64,000 bases of DNA from Gracilibacillus oryzae. Its GTDB lineage: Bacteria > Bacillota > Bacilli > Bacillales > Amphibacillaceae. Position 1 is the first letter of the stretch. Every line of letters starts with the position of its first letter. The notes below the pieces were generated by a model. The model was not told the DNA's origin, searched no databases, and was given only the letters and a program-made list of their open reading frames with translations. Where the stretch lies: assembly GCF_009498735.1 (NCBI RefSeq), contig NZ_ML762429.1:25195-89194 (forward strand). The letters are read 5' to 3'. Positions 45,313 to 55,515 of the stretch are shown here, one piece after another. The position numbers and the translations under genes were made by a program.

Positions 45313-46209
45313 GTGGGTAAAATATTGCTGTCTAGTAATGGAACGTATTTCTTTAACTTCACAGATAATTCTCAGGACCGTATTGTGGGTATTCATACCT
45401 TAGGTTGGGAAAAGCGAAACAGTGCAAGCTACTTTTGGGATGGATTGGAACGCAGTGAATTGGGCAAAGTCATTTTCCAGTATACGTTAAAGGGAGAAGG
45501 AGAAATTACTATTGATAATCAGACAACCCGATTAAAGGCTGGTGAAGCATTTTTTGTTACTGTCCCCAGTAATCATCAATACTATTTCCCCGAGGACAGT
45601 GAAGAATGGGAATTTGTACATATCACATTGTACGGCCAGGAAGCTTTAAGGAGTTTTGAAGAAATTACAAGGTCAGATGGTCATATACTAACACTGGACA
45701 AGAACTCCACTCCAATTCAGATTATTTTTAATCTTTATAATGAAGCTGTTAATAATGGCATTTCGGATGTTTATCAAGCATCGTCTAATGCTTATACTTT
45801 TTTGATGGAGTTAAAACGGGCCATCAAATCTAAAGGTAAAGCAGGATTATCAAAGAAATATCCAAAGCCGGTTGAGAAAGCAATTGAATTTATCCATAAC
45901 AATTATTCAAAACCCCTGGCATTAGATGATATTGTTGAAGCATCCGGGGTATCCAAATATCATTTTTCCAGATTATTTAATGCAACCATGCATATTACCC
46001 CACTCAATTATGTCGTTAAAATCAGAATGGAGCAGGCAGTAAAGCTACTTAAAAATAAGGAACTTACTATAGAGGAAATCGCTCTGAAGGTAGGGTACGC
46101 GAATGGGAATTATTTCAGTAAGGCCTTCCGATCAATAATCGGCGTTTCTCCAGGGAAATACCGAAATAACAGGTCATTTATCCCTTTTGAACAAATTATC
46201 CAACGTTGA
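45313..46209 (+). CDS. AraC-family transcriptional regulator with cupin sensor
   Basis: 298 residues (294 if the TTG at 45325, 8 nt after AAGGTGG, is the true start). An N-terminal AraC-type cupin sugar-binding region (GEGEITIDNQTTRLKAGEAF) is followed by two helix-turn-helix motifs (LDDIVEASGVSKYHFSRLF; IEEIALKVGYANGNYFSKAF). It is divergent from importer system 1 and probably activates it. Confidence 0.88.
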   Translation: MGKILLSSNGTYFFNFTDNSQDRIVGIHTLGWEKRNSASYFWDGLERSELGKVIFQYTLKGEGEITIDNQTTRLKAGEAFFVTVPSNHQYYFPEDSEEWEFVHITLYGQEALRSFEEITRSDGHILTLDKNSTPIQIIFNLYNEAVNNGISDVYQASSNAYTFLMELKRAIKSKGKAGLSKKYPKPVEKAIEFIHNNYSKPLALDDIVEASGVSKYHFSRLFNATMHITPLNYVVKIRMEQAVKLLKNKELTIEEIALKVGYANGNYFSKAFRSIIGVSPGKYRNNRSFIPFEQIIQR

Positions 46210-46338
46210 AAGCATTAACAAAATTCATATATTTTTTCGTATAAACCAATATTACCACTTCACATTGTTTATTTAGGTCATTTGTATTATTATTAATTTA
46301 ATTGCAATTACTTTCAATAATAAATTAGGAGGGTTTAT

Positions 46339-46776
46339 ATGGAAAAAGAAGTAATGAAAGAATTTTATCAGGATGTTAAATTTATTTTTGATGAATATGT
46401 GCAATTCTCATTTCAGATGACGAGTAATGGATTTTATAAGGAAGAAGATCTAACAGCAGATATTGAGATAAGTCCTAATAAAATAACGGAATCGATTGAT
46501 GTCATCCTTCGATCATTATATGGGGGAGTTATAAAAAGTAATACCAGATTTTGGGGACAAAGTTATCCAGAACAAGAAGTGAATGGTGCAGTTGATGAGA
46601 TATTATTTTCCATTCCCTTTAACGATTATTACAATATAGACAAATGGCAACAGGTTTTGATTACTGATATTGAAGACTACATAACGAACTCAACGATAAA
46701 TGTACCGATTTTCACTGATAAGGATATGCCATCTTTTGAAGCGAAAAAGGTATATCAAGCTAGATATATAAGATAA
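46339..46776 (+). CDS. Unknown protein, 145 residues
   Basis: Soluble, acidic, no family recognised. A candidate motif is NTRFWGQSYPEQEVNGAVDE in the middle. AGGAGG lies 8 nt before the ATG and a hairpin follows, so it is likely a real single gene. It follows the AraC regulator by 130 bp on the same strand and could be co-transcribed with it. Confidence 0.6.
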   Translation: MEKEVMKEFYQDVKFIFDEYVQFSFQMTSNGFYKEEDLTADIEISPNKITESIDVILRSLYGGVIKSNTRFWGQSYPEQEVNGAVDEILFSIPFNDYYNIDKWQQVLITDIEDYITNSTINVPIFTDKDMPSFEAKKVYQARYIR

Positions 46777-46799
46777 TGGGACAGGCTTACTGTCCCATT
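46775..46799 (+). terminator. Hairpin after the unknown 145-residue protein
   Basis: AATGGGACAG pairs perfectly with CTGTCCCATT over a five-base loop. No long T tract follows, so its terminator strength is uncertain. Confidence 0.55.
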
Positions 46800-46820
46800 C
46801 CCCTATTTACCAGTCTTCTC

Positions 46821-48431
46821 CTAAAGCTCAAATCTATTAACCTGATGTGACAATTGCTCGGCCAGCTGTGCTAACTGATCAGCACGTATTGAAACTTCCT
46901 CCATGGAACTGCTTGTTTGTTGGGAAGAAGCTGCCACTTGTTCAATCCCTGCCGCAGACTCTTCTGATACAGAAGCAATGTCTTCAATCGATGTATTCAT
47001 TTCATGGCTGTTATTAGCAATACCTCGTAAACTAACGGAAATATCTTTAATCCTTGTTACCATATCAGATATAGAAGAATGAATAGATTCAAATGTCTCA
47101 CCAGTAACTTCTATCTGTTTAGATCCTTCATTAACTTCTTTATAGCCTTCTTTTAATGAAACAACGACCGTTCCGGATTCATGCTGAATAGTACTTACAA
47201 TCTTTGTTATATCTCCAACAGAATTGGATACTTGTTCTGCTAGTTTCCTTACTTCATTTGCCACAACAGCAAAACCTTTTCCATGTTCTCCTGCCCGCGC
47301 TGCTTCAATTGCCGCATTTAGTGATAGAAGGTTGGTTTGTTCTGAAATATCCCGGATTACTTGTACAAGCTTCGATATCTCTTGTGATTGCCTATCCAGT
47401 CCTTGGACTTTAGTAATGGAATCCTGTACAATCTGATCAATTGTTTTCATTTGTGTAACAGACGTTTTCATGAATTGGCTGCCTTGTTCTGTTAACTTTA
47501 GTACTTGGTCTGAGCTTGCAGCAATTCCTTCTCCGCCTTTGTGAGCTTCTTCTATCTGTGTTACGAACTGCTCCATCATTTCTGATAAATCAGTAGAGTT
47601 ATTTGCTTGTGACTCTGCCCCTGAAGAGAGTTCCTGCATAGTAGAAGCAATTTGCTCACTGCCCTCTTGAACTTCGTTGGCAGATTGATTTAATTCCTCA
47701 CTCTGATTGGATAAACTAACGGTAGCTTGTGACACACTGTTAATAATATCTCGTAAACTTGCTTGCATTTCATTAGTTGCCACAGCTAACTGGCCAATCT
47801 CTCCTTTACCCTTGAAGTTGACCTTATCACCTGTCAAATCACCTTTTGCAATTCTTTGAATGGATAGGACTATTTTTTGAATTGGCTTTGAAATCGAACG
47901 AGCAGTAATTATCCCTAAAACAATCAGAATAATAGTCAATACAATAATAGTAACTGTTGAAACAACTAACTGTGATTGTGCCTCATCTTTTAAACTAACT
48001 GACTTTCCTTTAATAACAGAAACTATCTTATCTTCTATTTCTTTGTATAGATTAATCTTTTCTGTCACTTGGTCATACCAATAGGTGCTTTCAACCTGGA
48101 AATCTGAAGTATTAGTTAAAGCGTTATCACGCATTTCCTGGACAATAGTTTTCACTGGAAGATTCATTTGCTGCTCATATAGATCAAGAACTTCTTTGTT
48201 ACTTTGATTTAGTTCAAATAATTCTAAATAGGTGTCCTGCTGTGTAATTAATGAATGCAATCTCTGGGATTCCCCAATCAGGAAACTGTCTCTTGAGAAG
48301 ACTGTACTCATTAATGCCCGCTCCACCCCAGCGATTTCCTTTACTTTCATAAAGAGCACATAGGCATTTATATCATTCGCTATTTCAGCATTTGTGGAGA
48401 TCTTAGAGACGAAACTTATTACATTTAACAT
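46821..48431 (-). CDS. Chemoreceptor, C-terminal part of an interrupted gene
   Basis: 536 residues if read from the ATG at 48431. It contains the second half of a NIT-type nitrate/nitrite-like sensor ([16 protein letters not shown]), one transmembrane segment, HAMP and a complete MCP signalling domain (the hairpin tip stretch [20 protein letters not shown]). The frame is continuous with the gene upstream: only one TAA codon at 48435-48437, then AAG, separates them. No ribosome site precedes the ATG. The intact parent would be one methyl-accepting chemotaxis protein. Confidence 0.85.
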   Translation of the reverse strand: MLNVISFVSKISTNAEIANDINAYVLFMKVKEIAGVERALMSTVFSRDSFLIGESQRLHSLITQQDTYLELFELNQSNKEVLDLYEQQMNLPVKTIVQEMRDNALTNTSDFQVESTYWYDQVTEKINLYKEIEDKIVSVIKGKSVSLKDEAQSQLVVSTVTIIVLTIILIVLGIITARSISKPIQKIVLSIQRIAKGDLTGDKVNFKGKGEIGQLAVATNEMQASLRDIINSVSQATVSLSNQSEELNQSANEVQEGSEQIASTMQELSSGAESQANNSTDLSEMMEQFVTQIEEAHKGGEGIAASSDQVLKLTEQGSQFMKTSVTQMKTIDQIVQDSITKVQGLDRQSQEISKLVQVIRDISEQTNLLSLNAAIEAARAGEHGKGFAVVANEVRKLAEQVSNSVGDITKIVSTIQHESGTVVVSLKEGYKEVNEGSKQIEVTGETFESIHSSISDMVTRIKDISVSLRGIANNSHEMNTSIEDIASVSEESAAGIEQVAASSQQTSSSMEEVSIRADQLAQLAEQLSHQVNRFEL

Positions 48432-48434
48432 CTT

Positions 48435-48878
48435 TTAATTGTGAGTGGAATAATACCCTGTTGCTTCACTATCATTAATACTGAAACTATCCACTGCTTC
48501 ACGGTGGGACTGTAATTGATCTTTTTGTTCAATTGCTTCCTGTAATGATTCGTAAAATTCAGCTCCATAACTGCTAGCATCAAAACTTTTCAGAAAGGTA
48601 TTTAACTCCTGTAATTTACCGTCAGTTAACGCTCGCTGCTCACTCAATTCAACCTGGAATGTTTGTCCATTACTTCCGGTAAACACTCCTGTTGCCCCGC
48701 GTTCCTTCTGCATTTCATGGACATAGGCGCTTAGATTAGTAGATAAAGTAATTAACTCATTTAATCTCTCAGACTGTTTTACTGTATTCATTTGACTTAT
48801 GATGCCTATTGCTGATAATAGAACTACGGCTATAAATGGAATTGCTATTAAAATATACAGTTTCTTACTTATTGTCAT
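48435..48878 (-). CDS. Chemoreceptor, N-terminal fragment ending at an in-frame stop
   Basis: 147 residues: an N-terminal membrane segment (ILIAIPFIAVVLLSAIGIIS) and the start of a NIT sensor domain (AYVHEMQKERGATGVFTGS). The frame ends in YYSTHN then TAA. The next in-frame codons (AAG ATG) start the sequence that completes the NIT domain, as expected for a YY-x3-N-x2-ML stretch in an intact protein. A ribosome site AGAAGGAG precedes the ATG. Together with the downstream piece it is a pseudogene, a sequencing error or a readthrough case. Confidence 0.8.
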   Translation of the reverse strand: MTISKKLYILIAIPFIAVVLLSAIGIISQMNTVKQSERLNELITLSTNLSAYVHEMQKERGATGVFTGSNGQTFQVELSEQRALTDGKLQELNTFLKSFDASSYGAEFYESLQEAIEQKDQLQSHREAVDSFSINDSEATGYYSTHN

Positions 48879-49034
48879 AACTCTTGTTGCTCCTTCTTCT
48901 TAGGATGTTTTTTCCTTGATTATTTACAGTTTAATACCTTAAAAATAATAGACGCTGTGTCTCCTCTCAATGCAGGGTGCTGCTTATTATGACATAATCC
49001 GCCAAGCTTGAATGTAATCTAGTCATCTCCTACT

Positions 49035-49042
49035 ATATCGGC
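49035..49042 (-). promoter_or_regulatory. Possible sigma-D promoter -10 element for the chemoreceptor
   Basis: The minus strand reads GCCGATAT at 49042-49035, an exact match to the Bacillus sigma-D -10 consensus. A TTTA lies about 16 nt upstream and TAAA lies only 11 nt upstream, so the -35 element is weak. It is placed about 155 bp before the chemoreceptor start, consistent with motility-regulon control. Confidence 0.5.
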
Positions 49043-49084
49043 TATATCTGACTTTTAGTAAAGTGATTCGATAACATTAAAAAA

Positions 49085-49146
49085 GAAGTATCTCTTCCGT
49101 CGAATCACCTGGTCTCAAACAACCAGACAATACGGAAAGATACTTC
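49085..49146 (-). terminator. Long hairpin terminator after importer system 2
   Basis: GAAGTATCTCTTCCGT (49085-49100) pairs with ACGGAAAGATACTTC (49132-49146), and an inner CTGG/CCAG pairing lies inside. The minus strand continues with TTCTTTTTTAAT, a good T tract for the permease operon. Confidence 0.75.
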
Positions 49147-49182
49147 CTGTGCTGCCTCTATCCATTTTTTACAGGTAATTTT

Positions 49183-50061
49183 CTACCCTTTGATCCCGCC
49201 AATCATAACCCCTTTCACAAAGTATTTCTGTAAAAATGGATATAAACAAAGAATTGGCACAGTTGCGACAACGATTGTGGCATACTTAACTGTCTCTCCG
49301 ATTGGCATTGCATCAACTGAACTGACACCAGTCGTCATGTTGCTTGTATCATTCGCGATCAGAATTTCTCTTAAAATCAACTGTACAGGGAACAACTCTC
49401 TATCCTGCAGGAAAATCATGGCATGGAACCAGGAATTCCAGTGAAATACTCCATAGAACAAAATCATTACAGCTACTACAGGTAATGATAACGGCAAAAT
49501 GATTCTAAAAAGGATGGTAAAATCCTTGGCGCCATCGATCCGGGCTGACTCTTCTAAACTGTCAGGGATTCCCTGAAATGCTGTACGCATAATAATCAGA
49601 TTGAATGCACTGACAGCTGTAGGAAGAATCAACGCCCAGCGTGAATCAATTAAATTGAGCTCACTCACAAGTAAATATAGAGGAATAAGTCCTCCTTCGA
49701 AAAACATAGTGAAAACAATCATAAACATAATCAAGTTGCCCCACATTACCTTCTTGCGGGAAAGAGCGTATGCCCCCAGGGATGTTAGTAAAATATTGAT
49801 CGTTGTTCCAACAGCTACATAAATCAGTGTATTAATATAGGAAGTGATAATCATAGGATTTTTGAATACCATTCTGTATGCTTCAAGTGTCAGATCCTTT
49901 GGGAATAGCATAAGGCCTCTCGTTTGTGCAACATAAGTCGGGTCACTTATGGAGGCAAATAATATATAGAGTAATGGGTACAATGTTACAAGTGATAAAA
50001 GAACTAAAAAGATGATATTTGTGTAATCAAAGATTCTCTCTCCTATCGACCTTCTCATCAT
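49183..50061 (-). CDS. Sugar ABC transporter permease, LplC/YtcP type (system 2)
   Basis: 292 residues from the ATG at 50061, or 291 from the ATG at 50058; AAGGAGG is upstream. Six membrane segments, EAA loop SLEESARIDGAKDFTILFRI and the same C-terminal KGVMIGGIKG as its system 1 counterpart. Last gene of importer operon 2. No ATPase gene present. Confidence 0.87.
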   Translation of the reverse strand: MMRRSIGERIFDYTNIIFLVLLSLVTLYPLLYILFASISDPTYVAQTRGLMLFPKDLTLEAYRMVFKNPMIITSYINTLIYVAVGTTINILLTSLGAYALSRKKVMWGNLIMFMIVFTMFFEGGLIPLYLLVSELNLIDSRWALILPTAVSAFNLIIMRTAFQGIPDSLEESARIDGAKDFTILFRIILPLSLPVVAVMILFYGVFHWNSWFHAMIFLQDRELFPVQLILREILIANDTSNMTTGVSSVDAMPIGETVKYATIVVATVPILCLYPFLQKYFVKGVMIGGIKG

Positions 50062-50071
50062 GTTTCCCTCC

Positions 50072-51061
50072 TTACCATAATTTTGTGTCACTTACTTTTC
50101 TGGCTATTCCATTAGCAATCACTAGCAATGTAAAGGCAATCATCGCCTTAAACAAACCTACTGCCGCACTGAAACTGAAATTACTTTCTAAGATACCCTT
50201 TCTGTACACATATGTCCCTATTACATCCGCTGTCTCATATGTGGTTGGATTGTACATTAAGAGGATCTTCTCTTCCCCTACAGTCATGAATTTTCCAATT
50301 AACAGAATTAATAAAATTACAACAGTCGGCATGATTCCAGGCAGGGTGATGTGAAACATCTGTTTAAACCGGCCTGCTCCGTCCATTTTCGCAGCTTCGT
50401 AAAGCGATGGATCAATGTTTGACATTGCGGCCAAGAAGATAATCGAACTCCAGCCTACATTCTGCCAGATATCAGAACCTACAAATAGGGTCCTGAACCA
50501 TTCTGCCTCTCTCATAAAAGCAATTGGCTCCATACCGAACAAAAATACCAGAATATCATTTACTACACCGTCTCTTGCCAGAAAATCGAATAAAATACCG
50601 ACAATAACAACTAGTGAAACAAAGTGAGGCATATACGTAATCGTCTGGACTGTTCGTTTAAAGATTCTTCCTCTTACTTCATTTAAAAGCAGTGCAAGGA
50701 TAATCCCGGCAGGAAATGCAAATAGTAACGTATAGAAGCTAAGGAGAATGGTATTAACCAATAGCCGCCAAAAGAAGAAACTGTTAAAAAATTCTATAAA
50801 ATGATCAAAGCCAACCCAAGGGCTCCCGGAAAAACCAAGTGCAGGAGAATAATCTTTAAACGCAATTTGCAATCCGTACATCGGTCCATATTGAAAAATA
50901 ATATAATATAACACTACTGGTGAGACCATCAAATAGATAATTTTATTCCTTTTAAAATCTTTCACCACATCTTTTCTGAAGTTTCCTACTTTCCTTCTGA
51001 AATTGCTTTTCGGTTTATCTTGAAGTTTCACATCTTTTTCTAAGTTTTCCACTTCCTTCAC
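50072..51061 (-). CDS. Sugar ABC transporter permease, LplB/YteP type (system 2)
   Basis: 329 residues from the GTG at 51061 (a GTG at 51052 is also possible). Six membrane segments, a basic N-terminus and EAA loop SLYEAAKMDGAGRFKQMFHI. It resembles the permease at 44067 along its length, so the two systems probably derive from duplication or a shared ancestor. Confidence 0.87.
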   Translation of the reverse strand: MKEVENLEKDVKLQDKPKSNFRRKVGNFRKDVVKDFKRNKIIYLMVSPVVLYYIIFQYGPMYGLQIAFKDYSPALGFSGSPWVGFDHFIEFFNSFFFWRLLVNTILLSFYTLLFAFPAGIILALLLNEVRGRIFKRTVQTITYMPHFVSLVVIVGILFDFLARDGVVNDILVFLFGMEPIAFMREAEWFRTLFVGSDIWQNVGWSSIIFLAAMSNIDPSLYEAAKMDGAGRFKQMFHITLPGIMPTVVILLILLIGKFMTVGEEKILLMYNPTTYETADVIGTYVYRKGILESNFSFSAAVGLFKAMIAFTLLVIANGIARKVSDTKLW

Positions 51062-51140
51062 CTCTTTTCATTATCTCAAGATGGATAATATGCCATCGAG
51101 ATAAGGTAACCCCCCACCCCGACAGCATATAGACAAGAAA

Positions 51141-52775
51141 TTACCTTGAATTATAACGGTCTAATGCTGCTTGCTGAAGTTCAATCGCCCGCTCAATTCC
51201 CATACCTTGTAATGTTGCCACAAACTCATCGAAGTTATCTAAAGGCTCTTCCCCCATAATAAATTTAATTACCATTTCATCATAATAGGTGTTCAGATCA
51301 CTCATAATCGAGTTGAACTCTTCACTTTCGTCAGCTGTCAGTGTTACTGGTGGAATAATAATATTGTTCTCCGCTGAATCTCCCCAAAGCTGTACTGCTT
51401 CTTGCTGTTCAGGTAATGTCAAATATTGTTCTACATAACGTTTATCCTGTACAAAAGGACCACCATAGGGTGATCTCACATATTTTCCTAATGCTTGTGT
51501 CATCGGTAAACCATCTGGATTATTCGTAATTTCTTCTGTATAAGCAGGGTAGCCGTCTACCATTTCATAGCTGGCTCCTTCGATACCAAAGTTAAAAAGC
51601 ATATGGCCTTCCTCTGAATAAGCAAAATCCAGCCATTTTACAAGCTCCTCAGGATTTTCCGCAGAGCTAGTAATCGCTACACTATGAACACCAGAATAGG
51701 CAGGATCCAATTGTCCTCTTGCCGCTTTTTCCCCTTCATTCAGACTAGGATGAGGAGAAGGAGCTAAAATAAAGTCAGGATCTTTTTCTGCCATTAATCC
51801 CATATACTTTCCAATTCCGCTGCCTGTAAAGCCATAAAAACTGCCTAGCTGCCCTCCTGTTACTTTTGCATCCAGCAGCTTAGAGTCAATTGCAGCAAAG
51901 TCAGGGTCTAACAGCCCTTTATCGTACCAGCTGTTTACCTTTGTTAAAAATTCCTTAAATTCCGGCTGGATCGAGCCATACTTTACCTTGCCGTCTTGCT
52001 GGTAAAATTCCGGAGTGATTCCATAAGCACTGACAAAAGCTCCTGAATATTTTATATGATTAAGTTCTAACAGTAATGGTATTTCATCATTCTCCCCATT
52101 CCCGTTCGGATCTTCATTCTTAAATGCTGTTAACACCGTTTCCCATTCATCAATGGTTGACGGTTTTTCTAAATTAAGATTCTCAAGCCAATCCTGTCGT
52201 ATAATAGGACCCATAAAAACCATTAAGGATTGATCGCCGCGCAGAAACGGAAAGGCATACATGTTGCCATCATCTGTTGTAACCATGTTTTTAATTTCCG
52301 GATTTTCGTCTAAATATTTGGTTAAATTCGGTGCATATTTCTCGATTAACTCATTTAAACGAATAATCGTTCCATTTTCTATCGCATTATCCGGACCTTT
52401 TGGAACCTTCCGCCAGTTATATTCAATAGCATCAGGCAGCTGATCGGAAGCAACCATTAAGTTAAATTGTTCTGTAATCTGTGTTCCTTCACCTGATGGG
52501 TGTTTAAATTCAACTTTTGTACCTGTAATTTTTTCAAGCTCTTGATATACACCTACACTGTTCAAACTTTCTGAAGTAATGGCAACATTGGGATCTATTG
52601 CAGTCCAATAAGTAAATTGATCTGGATATTCTACTTCTTCAGGAGACTTACTTACATCTGCTCCACTCTCTTCTGCATCATTGGAGGCCTCATTATTAGA
52701 GCACCCTGCAGCCAATAATAGAATTACGATTAGCGAAAACAAAACTGATAACGCTTTCAAATTTTTCTTGATCAT
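51141..52775 (-). CDS. Lipoprotein solute-binding protein of an oligosaccharide ABC importer (system 2)
   Basis: 544 residues with lipobox LAAGC. LplA/YtcQ type: VSKSPEEVEYPDQFTYWTAI near the start, FTGSGIGKYMGLMAEKDPDF and EELVKWLDFAYSEEGHMLFN. First gene of importer operon 2, followed 79 bp later by the LplB-type permease. Both operons carry the same three components, but the order differs: binding protein first here, last in system 1. Confidence 0.87.
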   Translation of the reverse strand: MIKKNLKALSVLFSLIVILLLAAGCSNNEASNDAEESGADVSKSPEEVEYPDQFTYWTAIDPNVAITSESLNSVGVYQELEKITGTKVEFKHPSGEGTQITEQFNLMVASDQLPDAIEYNWRKVPKGPDNAIENGTIIRLNELIEKYAPNLTKYLDENPEIKNMVTTDDGNMYAFPFLRGDQSLMVFMGPIIRQDWLENLNLEKPSTIDEWETVLTAFKNEDPNGNGENDEIPLLLELNHIKYSGAFVSAYGITPEFYQQDGKVKYGSIQPEFKEFLTKVNSWYDKGLLDPDFAAIDSKLLDAKVTGGQLGSFYGFTGSGIGKYMGLMAEKDPDFILAPSPHPSLNEGEKAARGQLDPAYSGVHSVAITSSAENPEELVKWLDFAYSEEGHMLFNFGIEGASYEMVDGYPAYTEEITNNPDGLPMTQALGKYVRSPYGGPFVQDKRYVEQYLTLPEQQEAVQLWGDSAENNIIIPPVTLTADESEEFNSIMSDLNTYYDEMVIKFIMGEEPLDNFDEFVATLQGMGIERAIELQQAALDRYNSR

Positions 52776-53044
52776 TTTAATCCTCCCCTTTTTTCGGTTT
52801 ACTGCCTGAAAACTTGCTCACAACAATCATAAGTTATCCTGAGCAAACTGGATATAATACAATTTTTAGATCTGTTATCAAATTATTAGATGTACTGTTA
52901 TCTGATTATTGTCTCCATTAACAGATGATTGTTCTTACGCCTTCTAAACAGCAATCCAGCCAGTTTGAATAAAAAACTCTGCCATCGTATTTGATAACAC
53001 TGGCAGAGCAAATCTTAATTATTAATTTGCGTAAACTATTGAAA

Positions 53045-55366
53045 TCATGAAGTGATTTTGCGGTATTGACCTGGAGTTACACCCTCCACTTTTTTAAATA
53101 CTCTAATCAAACCAACACTGTTTGCGTAGCCTACCCTTTTCGCAACCTCGGCTATTGTCAGCTTTTGATTAGTCAACATCCTTTTTGACTCTTCTATCCT
53201 TACTTTTGCAATAAAATCGGAGATAGTAAGGTCTCGCTGTTTCTTAAAGAATGTCGACAAGTATGACGAGTTCATCCCAAATTCGTCTGCTATCATACTG
53301 AGGCTGAGCATGTTATCACCATAATTATCCTCAATAAAATGGATTATATCCTGATACAGTCGTTCCCCCTGATTACTGTGGTTGTTTTGTATTTTAATAC
53401 AAAAGCTGGAATATAATGATTTAATATTTTCCTGCACTTCCTGAACTGTCCTGCATCCTGAAAGAACATGAAAAGGCTTGTTTTCTTCGATAAAGTTTTT
53501 CTTTTCTTCCAAGTCTAAAGTGCTGAGCAGTTTGATGAATGTACTTAATAAATCATGAGCAAGAAATTTACTTACTTCTGGCGTCATTTCCTGTTGCCGC
53601 ATATTGTTAACTAAAATCTGTTCAAGTGTATTCTCTACATTTGCATAGTCACCGTTCTTCGCAAAATTGAGTAACTGAACTTCTGTCTCTGTTGGATAGT
53701 GATAGTCACAACCGCTGTTATTTTTAATATCATTATATGCAATAATTGAATTTGGCCCTTTTATCATCCTGTAATCCAACGCCATCACTGATTCTCCATA
53801 GCATTCAGAAATCTTGTGCAGTCCATGGTGAATTTGACTGATAGCTACTGTAATCTTAATATGAAACCTCTCTTCAAGAATACCCTTCAATTCCTTGATA
53901 AAGCGTAATTGCTTTCGTTCTTCCTGACTTGAATTATCTTGATGATTGTTCACGATGATGAGCTTATCACGTTCAATTTCAATGGTGTAACCATCTCCAT
54001 CAAATAACTCTTCGCTAAGGTTAGCGATAATAAAACGGCTTAGCACCCATTTCGTATCAATATTTTCTTTGGTAAATTGACAATAATCATCAATCTGAAT
54101 TAAGACCGTGCTAAAAAAATCTTGCGTAAATCTAACTCCCATGAAATGTAACTCTCTTTCCGACATTGTTGTAACATCTACTTGTCCACGTACCATCCGC
54201 AAAATAAAGTCAGATCGAATGACAGGTTCCTGCCGGGCGATAAGACGATTTAACTGGCTTTGTTTATGTATATAGCCAGCAATGGACTGTTTGATCAAAT
54301 CCAATTCATTTTTAAAAGGGCCTTTTGGCTGATTATTTCCTATCACCGTATTCACTACATCCCGAATTGGGCGATAATTTCTGTTTGCTAAATAATAAGA
54401 GACAATAATTCCAATAACAACCGAAATAAGCAGCATTCCAAACGCCCATGATTTAACGTGATTGACCTGAGTTAAGACAATTTCCTTTGGGACAATAGAT
54501 ACGTAAGTCCAGCCATTTTCTTCTGAGGTAGTAAAGGATACGATCATTTCCTGACCATCTATCTTCTTTGTAATAAAACCAGCTTCCTTGTTCAGTAAAG
54601 GCTTTATATTTACAAAGGAGTTGGTATCATCACTTGTAGACATCATTATATTATCCTTTTGATCTGCTATATACATAACACCGCTGTTTAATCCCTCAAT
54701 CTTGTGTAGCATATTCCGAACCTGCCATTCATCAATGTGAACCATCAGTGCCCCTTTAATATTATCCCTTTCTCCATAAGGTAATGATTGAAGAAATGTA
54801 ATCACATTATCTTCCCCCGCATTTGTGATTACTTTCTCTGAGGGAGAATAATCTCTTAAATGGAAACCCGACATTTTATTCATAATTTCAATATAGGAGG
54901 TGTCTTCATAACGCTTAATATGATGAAAAAATAAGGAGGCATTTGTTTTCATTGTTGGTGAGAGTAATACATCAGAGTTGGAAAAGTATACATAATAATC
55001 ATCAATGTTTGTACTTACCGTTTGATACCTTTTAAGCTCATTGATAAATTCAATATACTTATAATTTCTCATATTCTGCTGATTTATTAACTCAATTAAC
55101 TTCGGGTTTAAGGAAACCTGTAATGATAATTGTTCTACTTCTTTCAATTTATTATCTACTACCTGCTTTACTTGTTCTAGCAGTGCTGTATTGGACTTAT
55201 TGGCATTATCGATTAATATTGACTCCACTCTGTTAAATAGGATAATGCCAATAATAATAGGCAAAAGCAATATGATGAAATAGGAAAATAGAAATCTTAT
55301 AAAAACGGTTTTCCGTTTTTCACTCATCTTTTCAGTTCGTTCACTTAAGCGCTTACATTTTAACAA
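53045..55366 (-). CDS. Membrane AraC-type regulator with extracellular sensor
   Basis: 773 residues from the TTG at 55366, with AAGGAG 8 nt upstream; GTG at 55375 and ATG at 55327 are alternatives. Two transmembrane segments (near residues 25-45 and 300-320) flank a dCache-like extracellular domain of about 260 residues. A cytoplasmic part of the YesN/YesS kind follows, ending in an AraC HTH domain (LSMIADEFGMNSSYLSTFFK; IAEVAKRVGYANSVGLIRVF). It probably senses the sugar outside and controls importer system 2, downstream on the same strand. Confidence 0.85.
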   Translation of the reverse strand: MLKCKRLSERTEKMSEKRKTVFIRFLFSYFIILLLPIIIGIILFNRVESILIDNANKSNTALLEQVKQVVDNKLKEVEQLSLQVSLNPKLIELINQQNMRNYKYIEFINELKRYQTVSTNIDDYYVYFSNSDVLLSPTMKTNASLFFHHIKRYEDTSYIEIMNKMSGFHLRDYSPSEKVITNAGEDNVITFLQSLPYGERDNIKGALMVHIDEWQVRNMLHKIEGLNSGVMYIADQKDNIMMSTSDDTNSFVNIKPLLNKEAGFITKKIDGQEMIVSFTTSEENGWTYVSIVPKEIVLTQVNHVKSWAFGMLLISVVIGIIVSYYLANRNYRPIRDVVNTVIGNNQPKGPFKNELDLIKQSIAGYIHKQSQLNRLIARQEPVIRSDFILRMVRGQVDVTTMSERELHFMGVRFTQDFFSTVLIQIDDYCQFTKENIDTKWVLSRFIIANLSEELFDGDGYTIEIERDKLIIVNNHQDNSSQEERKQLRFIKELKGILEERFHIKITVAISQIHHGLHKISECYGESVMALDYRMIKGPNSIIAYNDIKNNSGCDYHYPTETEVQLLNFAKNGDYANVENTLEQILVNNMRQQEMTPEVSKFLAHDLLSTFIKLLSTLDLEEKKNFIEENKPFHVLSGCRTVQEVQENIKSLYSSFCIKIQNNHSNQGERLYQDIIHFIEDNYGDNMLSLSMIADEFGMNSSYLSTFFKKQRDLTISDFIAKVRIEESKRMLTNQKLTIAEVAKRVGYANSVGLIRVFKKVEGVTPGQYRKITS
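55344..55357. promoter_or_regulatory. cre-like site at the start of the sensor-regulator gene
   Basis: CTTAAGCGCTTACA matches 12 of 14 positions of the CcpA consensus TGNAANCGNWNNCA (the two 5' bases differ). It lies just inside the coding region, where a bound CcpA would block transcription. Confidence 0.45.
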
Positions 55367-55515
55367 TCCTCTCACTCCTTACTTAAAAACTTTTTTAAGA
55401 TAACTGACGAAAAGGGGGGAATAAAAGAACGGAGACAGGAAGAATTTCTTGTTTGCTAAAAGAGATCATTTTGTTCTCCCTTTGAATCCCTACTGTCTCT
55501 GAAAAATATATTCCG

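Noticed and set aside
55376-55515. Small RNA or gene between the sensor-regulator and DUF2264 genes
   Set aside because: Only about 150 bp with no hairpin, ribosome site or conserved pattern visible.
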